In this document: in pieces, positions 10,532 to 23,400 of the stretch | Layout: every line of letters begins with the position of its first letter | Numbering within the stretch: position 1 is the stretch's first letter | Assembly (NCBI GenBank): GCA_026120185.1 | Contig: JANUWF010002200.1 | Location: 2,726,001-2,790,000, forward strand | DNA length: 64,000 nucleotides | Direction of reading: 5' to 3' | DNA from: Voacanga thouarsii | Taxonomy: Eukaryota; Streptophyta; Magnoliopsida; Gentianales; Apocynaceae | Notes under the pieces: model-generated | What the model was told of the DNA's origin: nothing | Databases searched by the model: none | The model's input: only the letters and a program-made list of their open reading frames with translations | Position numbers and translations under genes: made by a program

Positions 10532-12166
10532 TGAGAGTGCCAAAATGTACTGATATTTTCTTAGCTATTTGAGGTGATTTTGAGGTATTTTTTATATAAT
10601 AACTAGTCAATTACTTTACATTTTTATTAAATTTAGATAATTGATTATAGAGAGATTTTCTTTGATTTTTTTTTTTGGTGCAAAAATTGCAAAATTTAGA
10701 ACTTAATTGTGGCATTCCAGTGTTGAACCAGTATCAGCCCAAGATGAATGATCTGGCTCTAGCTTAATTCTAGAAAAATAGGGCAAAATAGGGGAAAAAT
10801 AGAGGAGATGGGCACGGGTAGAGCTGAACTGGCATCGGCTCTGAAGAGGTGGGCTGGCGTCGATTCTGAGGAACAGGCAAAAGCTGGACACATGTCGGTT
10901 TGCAGTCCGAATTTGAGTAGAATTGGAAACTTTCTAAGTCTTTTGGTATTTAACTTGTACATGGTCTAGAACTTCTAGGGAATGTTTTTGGCAACCTATA
11001 AAACTATAAAAATAAGGAAAAATACAAGCAAAACATGATGAATTTAGGGATTAAATTCAAGAATCAAGCTTTAGAAGTGGAATTCATCAAAAGAGCATTG
11101 TTTCAAGAAGAGACTTCATAGGAAGAGAAAGAGAACTTGTCTATGAGTTCTTTCTTTACCTATTGTTTTCTTTTTCTTGAGCAATGTTGATATCAATGTT
11201 TTAATTGTTTTTAGATAGTGTTTTGAATTTATGACATTGTATTGATTTTTGATGATTTGATCGATTTATTTACTTGTTTATGGTATTTGGTTACTTGGTA
11301 TTGATTTGATGAATTGATTGATTACTTCTATTTGATTAATTCTAAATCTATTTCTCAACTAACTCGAGAGAGAGATAACCAAAGAAGTGAATTAATGAAT
11401 TTCATACTTTTATCAGCGAGAAATTAAATATAAATAGATATAGTCTCGAGTTAGTTGAATTGTGATGAATCACCAAAAGATGCATTAATTCCTATTTGAT
11501 TAGTTGGTTTATTGATTCATGTTTCTATTAATTTACTGGTTCATGTTTCTATTTGATTAATTCCAAATCTATTTCTCAACTAACTCCAATAACCAAATAG
11601 AAACTAGAGAGGGCAAATAATTGGAGTAACTAGAGAGGATTGTTGGTTTCACCTACAAATAGAGAAATTAATGAATTTCATGCTCTTATCACCTAGAGAT
11701 AGGGATATTTATAAATGAATTGTGATTCATGCATCTTTTGGTTGTTTAGGTGAGATAGGGATATCTATTAACTTAACTAAAATATAGTGAAACAATAACT
11801 AGAGAGGGAGAGTGGATTTTACATTATTCCTTCACGATGCTATAATGGTAATTGATTATGATAATTGTTAGACTGATTATTGTTATAATTTTTAGAATTT
11901 CATTCTAATTACATGTCATTCTATCCTTGATTATGTAAATATTGTACTTAGATTTCATTAAATCAATTTAGTTGATAGGTCAAAGAAGGGATGAAGAGTA
12001 ATTAGTGGTAGTTGTTCCTTGACGATCGATACTCATTAATTTTCTATACTATACTTTACAATGGATATACTTATTCATATGTGTAATTTGGGGTTGACGT
12101 TTAATTAAATTTGAATAGGAATTGATTTAAAAATAAATGATTTTATTTACTTAAATTTGAGCATCA
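10532..12166 (+). mobile_element. Solo LTR H (tRNA-Asp-primed group)
   Basis: The LTR begins tgagagtgcc, and its first 60 bases (ttttcttagctatttgagg and so on) align with the start of the A1 LTRs at 37638 and 42093. It ends gagcatca. Flanks gctag (10527-10531) and gctaa (12167-12171) are a 5-base target duplication with one change. No internal region follows, so it is a solo LTR of 1635 bp. It contains a GC-rich block at 10800-10880 and, like A1, the segment near 11125-11160 reading gaacttgtctatgagt. Confidence 0.75.
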
Positions 12167-12954
12167 GCTAATATGTGTCATTACAATAATTTTTTTAAAA
12201 AAGAAAATGATTCTCTAAGTATTAAATTATTTCCTAAGCTACTTGTAATTTCGACCAATTAAAAAGTCTGGGTCAATCCAAGTCTAAAATTATTTTGGCC
12301 ACTTGACAAATGATTTTGACTAAGACTAGTTGACTTATTTCAATTGAAATTGACCAAGACTTGGACTATTTTATTTTGACCATCAACTAGAGCAATCTTA
12401 ACCTAGGGCATTTGCAAATAAATACATCTCAAACCATTGATTTAGAGAACCCTAGAACAAAACCATTTTATTTCCTATTTCCCCTCTCGCAATTGACTGC
12501 TATCTTCTCACTCTAACTTTCATTCTCTCCCTTCTCTCTAGATAAGACACTCTCCCCTTCCCTTCTAGGCTGACTGACAACCTTGGTTGCAAGGAGAGAA
12601 CCCTTCTCTGCTTGTAAACCCTTTGGCCGAAACACAACCTCCCATTTCCTCTTGAATTTGCCCTTCTTAATCATGAAAAAAAAAATCCTTCAAGCAGTGT
12701 TTAGTGGCCTGCATTTGCTATTTGGGAGAGAAAAAAAGCTTCAAGGTGAGTCTTCAAGAAATTCCATCCCCATTTCTTTTCTTCTTAATGGCCAAACCAA
12801 AACATGTTATCAAGTTTTGCAACCCTAACGTTTAATGCCATTCTTGTATAATATATTGATGAATGAATGGTATATCTAGTTTAGGACCATGAGAAATTAA
12901 GTGAAGTTGGCACTTTATATGTGAAGAATACATTTTTTCTTTTTTTTCTTCTTT

Positions 12955-13290
12955 CTATTAGCATGCTGGCCAAAATATGTAGGTTCTGTTCAACTTGGTG
13001 AGGTTTGATTTTCTAGACATTTTCGTGTGATTTAGTGTTGTAAGAATGTTACATCTATGTTAGAAGTAGGTTTTATAATCTAAAAAAATGAGGTTCTTTG
13101 TGTTGAGCAGGCCATTCTTTATTCTATATATATGTGCTAGCCGAAACTTTCAGGTTTTGTCCATGTTGGTAGAGTTTGCATTTCTTGAGACTTTCTTTTA
13201 TGTGATTTAGTAACGTAGGAGTGTTATATTTATGCTAGAAACATGTTTTGTGATGTGAAAATGAGGCCTTTAGTGCTAAGAAAATCATTC
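12955..13290 (+). repeat. Tandem duplication of about 172 bp in LTR G
   Basis: Two diverged units begin gcatgctggcc (about 12960) and atgtgctagcc (about 13132). Both continue with a caggtt/taggtt word, then ttggt.gagtttg, then tgtgatttagt and gttatat/gttacat in the same order. Confidence 0.6.
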
Positions 13291-13293
13291 CCC

Positions 13294-13297
<4 letters not shown>

Positions 13298-13341
<44 letters not shown>
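13298..13341. repeat. (CA)n microsatellite
   Basis: About 21 uninterrupted CA dinucleotides. A run of about 13 C lies further on at 13527-13539. Confidence 0.95.
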
Positions 13342-13344
<3 letters not shown>

Positions 13345-15002
13345 GTAGTGTTGATGAGGAGCCTAAATTGCTATGACAAAAATAAGGGTTGTTGGCTTGG
13401 TGTATGATTAATCAAAATGGGTGTGGTATTGGAGCTTCAAACTTGTAAAGAGCATAGTCCTTGAGAGTTGAGGAATGTGTTAGGACTCTTACAGTATAAA
13501 TTTTGCAAGAAACAAATGAAGAACCCCCCCCCCCCTTCCCCCCTCTTAATGACCTTTGCACAAAAATTGCATAAGCTATGAGAAATACTGTATAGAAGAA
13601 TCAAATTTAAATCCCTCAAAAATACTATTTTCTGATTGAATTTTCTCGTGATTTTCACATCGTAGAAATTTCAAGGTTTTAGGAAAATTTTAGAAGAAGA
13701 GTCATCGAAAACACTTTTGTAAATTGTGAGTTATGAATTTTTGAAGTTTTCTACTCAAAACAATGTACAGTAGCGATGCATTGTGTTATAAAAAATTGTT
13801 TGAGACCTTTTTTTGGAAGAATGTTGAGGAAATAATAATTATATGATAGTTTACCAAACATACTAAGGTACTAAACTAGAAGTTTTCATGGAAAAATAAA
13901 ATGATTTGCCTAAAGAATTAAATTAATCCGTATGACCCGCGTTTTACATGGAAAACAGAATTTTGAGTTTGAAGAAGAAAATTGAATTTGCATAAGGGGC
14001 TAACTATAATTGTATTGATAATTGACTCAAATAAATTTTACAAGATGCCTAGAATTATTAGTAGTATATGTGTTAGGGCCTTGGTGATTATAAGGAACCA
14101 TATAGCTTTGGGTTAATGAAACTATAAAATTTTGCAAATACAACTTTGGAAAGGAATTTCAATTTTGCAAGATTATTTGTTTCCATGATGAACTTGGTGA
14201 AATAAGTTGGTGAGTGAGTTGCTTGATTTAATTAGGGTTTGCATGACTAATTAGGGTTTACATGATTAATTAAGTTTGTATGTAATTGGGATGTGTGCGC
14301 TAATCAAAACTTACATGACAATTAAGGTTTAGAATGATGATTGGAATTACTTAAGGCTTAACTGAACCCACAAACACCCTAAGGTTTTGATTAAACCCTT
14401 TATGGGACTTGTAAATAAGGAATTAATTCGTGCGTAATATTTATGGTAGATTTGGAGGAAGTTAAAGGAGGAGAAGGAAGAACTTAAAGTAATTTGAAGA
14501 CAAATTTGCTAAGCTTAGAGCAAGGTAAGTCCTTGCATCTCAAACATATTTTTGAAATGCACTTTATAAAGTTAAAAATCTATGTAAAATATCATGTTTA
14601 AATTATGCAAAATTTGCATTCAAGTGTATATGTACTATGTACTAAATTTCACGAAATGTTTATGTTTATAACATGTAGATTATGATTTAAATTATGAGTA
14701 TGTCATTTTGACAAAACACTTATGCATGAAAATTAAAGCTTACCATAAATAATAGTTCTATTATGATTTATTCATGTATAAGCATTTATATGAAGCTTTT
14801 CGTGAGTATTATGATTATGAAAAGGAGCCATACATCAAGTATATATGACCCATGGAAATACACTCATGCTTTTCGTGCATGATAATATTGCGAAAATCAT
14901 GGCATTAGTTTTAGAAGTTGTGGCTCCTAATATTATAACTTTGGTGAATTATGAGAGATAAATTAATACTTCGTGAATAAATTTTGGAGCATCCAGGCAT
15001 AT

Positions 15003-16240
15003 AAAACATCTAACCAACATTGCTACACAATACTCCCAACAAAGCAGTTAAAAGTCAATTCATGTAGCTAATTAATTCAACAATTCAACCAATCTCTAAT
15101 CACTCAAATTATCCAAGTATTACAATCACAGCAAGATAGTTGCTACAAATTCTACTAAACTTAAACACCACCAAACTGCAAACAGCAATCAATAGCTTAA
15201 ATGTTCTCAATGTATCAAATTAAGTTCATACACTACTTAAACTAACTCACTAGACCAGAAAATTTAGAGGCCAGAGTCACCAAAAAGAAGAATTGTAGAG
15301 ATAAACTACTAGATAAGTTTTCTCACAGTGCAATCAACACAGCTACCTTTAGCTTCACTCAAGCTGATTGTTCATCAATGGCTTTGAAAACTTACAAGTT
15401 TTGGTTTACCCAAGACTTCTATGGTATGGAATTAAGAAAAAGAATAGAAATCAATAGATAAAATAGGGTTGAAATCGGTTGATTGAGGAAAACGAGATAC
15501 AACACAATAGATTTAAATCGATGAGAAGGAAGGATTTTCACGGGAGATTTGAATTTACAGAGAATTTGAGCAGTGGGTTAGCTAAATCAGTGCATGTTGA
15601 TGAGGAATAGAGGAGCTAGGGTATCGTAGTTGAAAAGTTGTGAAGAAATGGGAAAAATGAAGAAGATGGGAGTTTTATTTATTTTTTTTTCTGAGATTCG
15701 ACATTGTATGGCACCGTGGAAGTTAATATGCACGTCACCGTGGAAGAAAAGAAGTTTGAAACGTGAAATCAAAACGATGTCATTAATATTATGAACAGAT
15801 GTATAGTATCATGTAGTCTGACTGCCATGATGCTGTGCACAACTTTATGCACTGTAAAATTTTTAGTAAAATGACAACATTTTTGTTCGAGTAGAATGCA
15901 CGACAACATAGTGAATGACTTTTATGGTGCCGTGTATTCCCAGAACATTCAATTTTTTTGCAATATTTAAGGTCACGACACTATGAAGGATGAGCTCCAA
16001 CTCACCGTGTACTTTCATAAAATGCAAAAATACATATTTTTTAAATTAAATATTAAACTTAAAACAACAAAATAACTAAAGTAATGAAAATCAAATAAAT
16101 CTTATATATATATATATATGTATGTATATATATATATATATAAAATCTAATAACAAGACCCCATGAAAAATGACATAACAAAGAAATGACTCAAAGCATA
16201 ATAAACTAAATACGGTAAGAATGTCTAATCAAGACTTATC
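15003..16240 (-). mobile_element. LTR-like segment beside gag relic F
   Basis: The segment has the layout of the minus-strand LTRs nearby. A GC-richer block at 15690-16020 has recurring words such as caccgtggaag, ccgtgtattcccaga and ccatgatgctgtgcac, comparable in theme to 19225-19520. It is followed toward lower coordinates by a leader-like region. Direct similarity to the right LTR of F (18094-19701) is weak by eye, so it could be a very diverged 3' LTR of F or part of another element. An (AT)n stretch lies at 16103-16142. Confidence 0.35.
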
Positions 16241-16559
16241 AGCCATAAAACTTACTAAAAGCATAACAAAACATAAAAAATCTAAAACTAAACATTTATT
16301 CAAGTTCAAAGCATAGTAGAGAAAGAGATCAAGCCTTTCCACATTCATTACGTGGATTGCCTTCAATGTTTTTAGGTGTAGTTCCTATAGGCTTCTCAGC
16401 AAGCATCTTCATAAGTTGCCTAATTTGGCTTTTGAAGTTGTGGATTGGTGATTCTTAGTTCCTCATGGATCCCTTAACACCTTGGAAGCAATTATTAGTG
16501 AATATCACCAAACTTAACAACTAAGTATTCTAGTGATGGTCTTGACTGTGCTTGTGGAA

Positions 16560-17720
16560 GTGATAGAGGTTGTGGTGCACAAAATAGTAGAGGGGCTTAG
16601 GGTCTTGGAACAAAATTAGCTTGAACTCCTTGAGGTCTTCCTTGGTTTTAATTGTTCCAAGAAAAGTTTAGATAATTTCTCCAATTTAAATTATAAGTAT
16701 TACCAAATGAAGTGTTATTTTGTCTTCCATTTCCCATGTAATCCACATGCTTAACTTGATGCTCACTTCCAACTCCCATTCCTTGACATTCATGATTAGA
16801 GTGTCCTTCCCCACAAAAGTCACACATCATAACCTATTTGGTAGAATTGATATTCATCTTATCCATTTTTTTTGTAAGTGCTTCCAACTTAACTTCCAAA
16901 TATACCATTGTATCCACATTATACATTCCTTGACTTTTAGCTTTTGATCTTTGCATTCCCTAAAAATAGTTGTTCAATGCGATATGTTCCATTAAATCAA
17001 AAAGTTCATCTAAGATTTTTGAAGAAGCAGGTCCTCCTGATGAAGTATCAACCATTTTCTTAGCAGAGAAACTCATCCTATTATAAAAAGTCAACATTTG
17101 CAAACCAATATTAAAACCATGTTGAGGACATTTTCTTATCAGCTCCTTAAACATTTCCCAAGTATCATGAATTATTTTACCATCTAATTGGGAAAATGAA
17201 AAAATATCATTCCTTAGCTTGGCTACTCTAGTTGGGAGAAAATATTTAGCAAGAAAATTTTCAGCCAATTGATTCCAAGTAGTAATAGAACTTGAGGTTA
17301 AGGATTTTAAACAAGATTTAGCTTAATCTCTTAAAGAAGAGGGAAACAACCTAAACCGAATGACATCCTCGAATACTCCATTAAGCTTAAGTGTGTCACA
17401 AATCTCCAAGAAATCTGCTAAATGAGCATTAGGGTCCTCATTTAGTAACCCATTAATTGAACTATCTGTTGAATTATTTAGATAAAATTAGGATTAATCT
17501 CAAAGTTTTTTGCATCCACACAAGGTCTCATAATACTCGAATTTGCACCCGAAAAAGTAGGTCTATCATAATCACTAATTGTTCTTCTCGCATTACCATT
17601 CCTATTCTTATTACCATTACTATTACCACTTTGATTGACTTCTATTTCCTTATCAAATGCACTCGAAATGTTTAATGTCTTCAAAACTTTCAAAACTCTT
17701 TGTTTTTGCTCCTTACGCAA
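16560..17720 (-). pseudogene. Athila/Tat-type gag relic of element F
   Basis: Gag of a tRNA-Asp-primed gypsy element, read on the minus strand and broken into several frames. Around 17270-16960 it reads LAENFLAKYFLPTRVAKLRND, then TWEMFKELIRKCPQHGF, then LQMLTFYNRMSFSAKKMVD and DLMEHIALNNY. This is the very characteristic Gag core of the Athila/Tat plant lineages. At about 16827-16789 a zinc knuckle CDFCGEGHSNHEC follows. An upstream frame at 17720-17478 (NSNGNKNRNGN, DYDRPTFSGANSSIM) is the N-terminal linker. No protease, RT or integrase is found downstream on this strand before 15003, so the copy is either truncated or a gag-only derivative. Confidence 0.8.
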
Positions 17721-18070
17721 CTTTCAAAAAGTCCTCTCAATCTCACTATCAAACTCAGATAATTTTTTATCACAATCTCTTCTATACATATACAAGAAAA
17801 TGATCCTACCAAATAAAGCAATGTAAAATTCAACAACAAATAATGCAATAATAAAACAAATCAAGTTTAAAAAGACAATAATAGTAAGAATTGAAATAAA
17901 AGAATCACAAGAAAAATATGCACAAAAGATTAACAAAACAATTCTAAAATCAACTGTCCTAAAGTAGAAAATCACTCAACTTCCTAAGAAAAATAAAAAT
18001 CCAAGATGTACAATGTAAAATTTGATTAAATCAATAAAGCTTAAGTGTTTTTGGAATATTGATAACCATT

Positions 18071-18087
18071 CCTTGACAACGGTGTCA
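18071..18087 (-). promoter_or_regulatory. Primer binding site of F (tRNA-Asp type, decayed)
   Basis: On the minus strand it reads tgacaccgttgtcaagg. It differs from the complement of the plant tRNA-Asp 3' end (tggcgccgttgccgggg) by five transitions. It sits six bases inside the LTR end at 18094, as expected. Confidence 0.65.
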
Positions 18088-18093
18088 AAAACT

Positions 18094-19701
18094 TAATGTG
18101 TGTGGTTTGTGCTAGTACTATATTTTAGAAAATGGGTCCAATATTAAACCAAGTTTTAAAATAAAATACCAAATTAATTTGCATACACACATATTTGGGT
18201 AAATATGCCTATTATGTAGTATAAAGTGTAGTTGGTAAGTATCGAAGACCTTCGAGAATAGGATTAATTACTCTTACTTCCATTTGAATTCTATTGTTTA
18301 ATCAACCAAAACAAAAAGTCAAGTGATTAATTATTACTATTAAGGACAAGAGAGTACCACATGAATGCATCCCAATTCTCAAAGTAAAGACTAAAAAGTT
18401 ACATGGAAATGTTCAAATAAAGAAAAGAGATTGGCCATGTAATTAAACAAGAATTCCTCCAAGAATACTCTAATAATGAATATCACTCAATCAATTGATA
18501 TCAAATCCAAGCATTGGCAAGCTTATCAAAATAAAGTAAAATTCACTTTCTCTCGAGTAATGAATCTTCTACCCTAGGATCCAACTCATAGATATCTCTG
18601 TCATACAAATCAAACCCAATGATGTATAAAATTAAGAAAATTTAATTACAAGTTAAAAAGTCCTAGAATCCCTATCTTTAGGTGACCTCACAACCTTATC
18701 TATCACTAAGTTTTAAATTCTCCAAATCATTTCTCAAGTTCATTAAATGAAAATAAATATATTAAATTAACATAAAAGGGAACCATCTCATGAATCCTTT
18801 TTCAAGCTCAATATAAGAGAATTACCCGATCAATTAAGTCAATCAATCAAACCTAAGTAACAAATTATTTAAAATAGATATCAATTTATCAAATAAACAT
18901 TTAATACAAGAATAAGTTATAGTACAACCTTTTAATTACAATTCAAATCAATAAATCTAACAACTACAAAATCAAATCACAAAGGGGGGGAAGGAAAAAA
19001 CTAATGGACAAGGTTTCTCTTTTACTTTGTAATCTTTTTTTGAGGTTGTTTATTCATTCTCAAATCTTATTTGATCTTCTATTATCTTCTATTCTCTTTC
19101 TTTTGTTCCAAGGGTTCTCTATGGTGTTTTTCATGGGTGGCTTCCTTCAAATAACCCAGAAAAGCAGTATTTATAAGTTCCTTTCCGAATCCCTAAAAAT
19201 CTACATAACATGGGGTAATTTGTGATGTTGCACGACAGCATGGAAGTTGGCCTATATGGTGTTGTGCATGCTCTAATCCTCTAATTTTGACTCAAAATGA
19301 CATCGTGGAATTAACCGTTGCTATGTGTTGGAATGATGCACAATGACATGGACAATTACTAACACGGCGTCGTGAAGCTCTAGATGTTCTACATTTTTTG
19401 CATCCTAATGATGCATGGCAATGTGCAAAGTGATAGGCATGGCACTGTCGACTCCCAGAATGTTGACTTTTGAAGTTCAGCGTCTGTATAGCGATGTGTA
19501 GAACAAGTGGAACAATGTCGTGTCTCTTCAGTTTAGCTCTTTTTTCAGTCTTTTTCTCCTTGAATCCTTTTCTAATATCAATTTGTTCATCCTACATAAA
19601 ATAAGGAGAAAATAGGCGGATTAAGTTACAATTAAGAATGCATTTGTTCACAATTTAAGCACAAATGATGTATAAAATATGTGTACGGTGGACACTTATC
19701 A
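18094..19701 (-). mobile_element. LTR of element F (5' LTR on the minus strand)
   Basis: The plus-strand start taatgtgtgtgg next to the primer site corresponds to the start tgatatgtcctgtgg of the D LTR. The end reads ggacacttatca. The region 18220-18320 (gtatcgaagacc, attgtttaatcaacc) matches the U5 part of the D LTR at 27870-27945. A GC-richer inverted-repeat-like block lies at 19225-19520. A TATA-like ttataag on the plus strand near 19170 is not in the expected orientation. The LTR is 1608 bp long and has no coding region. Confidence 0.65.
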
Positions 19702-19743
19702 TATCCCCAGCCCAATTGGGCTACGTAGGTAGTGGAGTGTTAC
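19702..19743 (+). mobile_element. Tekay-type LTR G, 3' end
   Basis: The sequence tatccccagccc to gtagtggagtgttaca aligns with the last 40 bases of the solo LTR J (59027-59066). It closes the LTR that starts at 10315; the flank gtaac follows at 19744. Confidence 0.8.
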
Positions 19744-20878
19744 AGTAACTCCCTTGGATAAGCAGTTATATTCTTAGAAGTCATAGATTTTTGGAGGAGA
19801 GATCAAGGGATAATAGATTGAGAAATGTGATAGTACCAAAATATCTTATCTCAATAATGGGTGTCACATATGGCATATTTTTGTTATTACACCTATAGGT
19901 CGGAGACAACGATATTGCAATATTATCCTTAGGATTCAATATCTTCTTATGGTGTTAATGAAAATATTTAAAATGAGAAAATATATCTATTTATTAGTAG
20001 GAGTATTTTGGTCATTTTTGTAGCCTAGGGTAATATATTTTTTTAGTCTTCAAAATAGCTCTAGAAACTATAATGGCTATTTTAGTCATTATACAAATTA
20101 ATTGGGTATTTAGAAATGAGAAAGAAATTTATTTTATTCTAAAAATTCTAAATAAATGTATTATGTTTGAATAATTAATTAAGTTTAGGTTCATTTACGC
20201 ATTAGATTAATTAATTCTAGATAGTTCAAGGTAATGCATAGGCTTGAATGAAATAAATAATTAGCCTAATAATTATATTGGGTTATGTATTTATTATTTT
20301 TTAGTTTTAAGTAAATTGAAAAAATAAATAAATAAAATATTAAATAATTAGGTGGGTCATGGATTTATTCTTTTTGGACTTTAATTCTTAAAGAATTAAA
20401 AGACCCAAGACAAAAATAATAAAGTCTGGTGAGTGGAAAAAGCCCTAGTTCATTATGGCTAGGGTTGGCCGACCTTAGGATTAATAAAATCCTAAGGGCG
20501 GCTAGCCAATGATTTTAATGCCTCAGCTTTACCGTTGCCCTTGGCCCTTATGTGCTCTCTCTTAATTTTTCTCTTCCTCAAATGTTACCCTAGACTACTT
20601 TCACCAGTAGAATAGTTTGTGAAGTTGAGAGGATACTTAAGAAGACTAAAGGAGTGATCTTTGTGTGCGCTTATGCGTAGGAGCAATAGATTAGCTAGTC
20701 TTCCGACTAGTTCCATTTCGGAGATCATGCTTTAGATAAGTCTCGAGTAAACTATTGCTCTAGAAAATCTAATTATGCATACAGTTTCTTCTTCTACAAG
20801 AAGAAAAAGTATGCATGCGAACCTAAAATTCTAATTTTAATTGTACTCCACTGCATTTGTGTGATTTTTTATCTTACA
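19744..20878 (+). mobile_element. Copia element C, 5' LTR, second piece
   Basis: It aligns with the 3' LTR at 27075-27740 and again at 45208-45429, for example tgagaaatgtgatagta, attttggtcattt and tgtgctctctct. It ends atcttaca, directly followed by the primer site. The piece shows what the interrupted 3' LTR looked like before D inserted at 27741 and the second CACTA inserted at 45430. Confidence 0.85.
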
Positions 20879-20880
20879 AG

Positions 20881-20892
20881 TGGTATTAGAGC
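20881..20892 (+). promoter_or_regulatory. Primer binding site of copia element C
   Basis: tggtattagagc differs by one transition from tggtatcagagc, the complement of the plant initiator tRNA-Met 3' end. It lies two bases after the LTR end. Confidence 0.85.
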
Positions 20893-22569
20893 ATTTGGTT
20901 TTAACACCTAAGAGCATGCTTTATGGTAATAACTAGCGATGGCTCCATAAAAATCAAGTCTTTCTGATTTGTATGATCTCATATGATTAGTTTTTAGATA
21001 ACATGTAAACCTCGTAAATGGAAGTATAGGATCTTCTAATTATAATTTTACTTTTTTCACAGTTTTTTTTTGTTTTAATTAGAATTTGATATACATCTCG
21101 TGTGTGAAGAAATAGTCAATTGTAAAAGATTCTATTTTTTTTTTTTTTTTTGCTAAAACACTTTATTTTCCACACATATTCACATTCTAGATATCAAAAA
21201 TCAATTGATACCTATGATGGATAGAAGAAAAACTGTATAAGAAAAAAAAAAAAGGCAAAACAAGCAAAATCAGAAGTTACCCAGGGTCGAACTAGCTTAG
21301 TGCTATTAAACGGGAGAAAATTGGCCTCAATTCACTTGGCAGAACTGGTGCTAGGTATAGTCTAGCAGCAAATGGGGCACTGACCAAGAAAGAATAAGCT
21401 TCAAATGGTACTCTAGAATTAGTACTAGATCTGTTCCAGTAGGGCTATGCGTTTTTTTATATTTTTCTGTAATTTTTTTGAAACCAATCATACAATGTCT
21501 TTATTTTTTTTATGCATAAATTTTATTTATTTTGATAATAAATTGCATGAAAAAGGTAGAATTAGAATCACCCTAAGATTAAACAAAATTATTATTAATA
21601 TGATGTTTAATCCTACTTTATTTGGTTACATAGTTCTTTTTTCCTAAGTAAAAAGCTAGGCTGGATTAAATATGATATGGCTACCCTATTGTAGGAACCC
21701 AACTGCAATGGAACGTTCCCCCATAGGCTCACTGAAGCTTAACCCAATTAAATCACCATAGCCTCTACCTATACACAAAATATGTAATCTTTTAAACCCC
21801 ACCAAAGTCCAGCACTATAGACCAACCACCGCCAACACATAGTATACACAATTAATTGACACATTCAACATTCTCAATGAGATTCGAATCTAGATGCTCA
21901 AAATAGAGAGTGGGAAGGATTACCATTCAACTACCATGTTTGTGGTTGGTCACATCGGTTAAAAGAATAGAAAGGGTATGAAAATATTTTTATTTTGACA
22001 TGCTTTATTCTTTTATTGTGAATAAAGTATTAAAATTTTGTTTTAAAGTAAATATGGTAATTTAGATTTTTTTAAAGGCAGATTATTCAATGTTAAGTCA
22101 GAGAGATATTCCAATGATCCCATGGCTCTACCTTATTCAATGTTAAAGCTTGTGGACTTCCTTGTTTCACCCTAGGCATGCCCCCTATATGTAGGATGAA
22201 TTTTCATAAGAATTTAAATTTAATGGATTGAATCAAATTAAATTTAGAGTAAGTGTTATATTCGATCTACCTACATTAGAGTCTCTAACATTAGATTGCC
22301 TATAATTTACTGTGAAATAGTAGGCAACCTACGTTAGAACTAATTTTTAGACCATAAGCTAAACAATTTGGTAGGTGGGCGGTTTTATACTTAAAAATTG
22401 TTAATTTTCCTAAGAAATTCTGTCAATTTTTATAAAATCCAAAATTTAACATTTTAATAATAGCTTAAGGGGTTCTCTATTATCAAGATAAATATTATGT
22501 TCACTTTAAATGTATATACTATGTGAATGGCTAAACACAAACTTATAAACTATTATTAGTAAATTTACA
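20893..22569 (+). other. Leader of copia element C, no coding sequence seen
   Basis: The region between the primer site and gag is unusually long at about 1.7 kb. It holds poly-T and poly-A runs (about 21066 and 21132; 21239-21253) and a SINE-like insertion at about 21690-21936. The only frame above 60 codons (21447-21647) is AT-driven and has no domain. Other insertions may be hidden here. Confidence 0.5.
21690..21936 (-). mobile_element. Probable SINE (tRNA-derived head)
   Basis: On the minus strand, tagttgaatggtaatcc at 21933-21917 fits a Pol III A box and gattcgaatctc near 21890-21879 fits a B box, with tRNA-like spacing. An unrelated body of about 190 bases follows. I could not define a 3' tail or target duplication, so the left end is approximate. 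Confidence 0.45.
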
Positions 22570-23400
22570 AAAATATCTAATGGAGGCTCTTTTAGTTCTT
22601 TAGCCATTATTCTTAAGAAAAATAGGTCCACTAACCTAAATTATGTGGATTGGAAAAGAAACTCGAATATAGTACTCACTATCAAAGAGTACAACTATAT
22701 TCTGACTGATACCTATCCCAAAATTGGAAAAAGTTCCACCGAACAAAAGCATGAGGTTGAAAGGGCATGGAAAAAGCTTGATGAGATAGCTAGATACTAT
22801 ATGTTAGCTTCCATGTTCAATGTTTTCCAATCAAAGCAAGAGAATAAAGCCATTGCTTATGATATTGACTGCTTTCTTAGGGAGATGTTTGCTTATTAGA
22901 GCCGACTCACAAAACAAGAAGACTTGAGGTAAAAATGAACACTAAATTGTTGAGGAAGCATCAATTAAAGAGCATATGTTTAGGATGATTGATGCTTTCA
23001 AAGAAGCCGAGGTTTTTGGTTTAGTTATTGATCCCAAGAGTCAAATAAATATGGTTTTTGAGACTTTCTTAGACTTTTTTACTCAGTTCAAGTTAAATTA
23101 CTACATGAACAAGATGAGCATCAATTTTCAGAGTTAATGAGGGAGCTATAGATGACAAAAAAGATTATGAAACCCCATTCTATAACTCTAGTATTAAAAA
23201 GCCTCATTTTCTGGACTTCAGGTGAAAACTAAGAAGTCCAAAAGGAAGAGAGGCAATGCAAGTTGACAAGTCAACACTAGGCTAAACACGAAGCTCAAAG
23301 GAAAGTGTTTCAAGTATAGTAAAAAAGGACATTAGAAGAAAGAGTGTCCAGAATTCTTAGCTATAAATGCTAAAGTTCAGTTCTCTACTTAGAATCTTTA
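22570..23400 (+). pseudogene. Copia element C gag relic
   Basis: Gag of a Ty1/copia element. NYVDWKRNSNIVLTIKEYN, near 22637-22700, is the N-terminal block typical of plant copia Gag (family form NYxDWKRNLxIVLT). It is followed by AWKKLDEIARYYMLASM. The frame stops at 22897. Further on, CFKYSKKGH and KKECPE near 23300-23350 are the remains of the CCHC zinc knuckle, with the second Cys lost and a stop inside. Downstream the same strand continues into integrase and RT relics. Confidence 0.8.

Larger units (their letters stand above)
12167..15002 (+). mobile_element. Tekay-type LTR G, central part
   Basis: No coding frame of note. The stretch is assigned to LTR G because it lies between G's start and end. 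The segment gcaaggtaagtccttgcat near 14520 matches the same place in the other two Tekay LTRs (8150, 57935). Repeated tggccgaaa-type words occur near 12625, 12965 and 13138. The right limit near 15002 is where similarity to the other LTRs stops and is uncertain by tens of bases. Confidence 0.55.

Noticed and set aside
16720..16947. 75-codon plus-strand frame
   Set aside because: Antisense of the F gag zinc-knuckle region.
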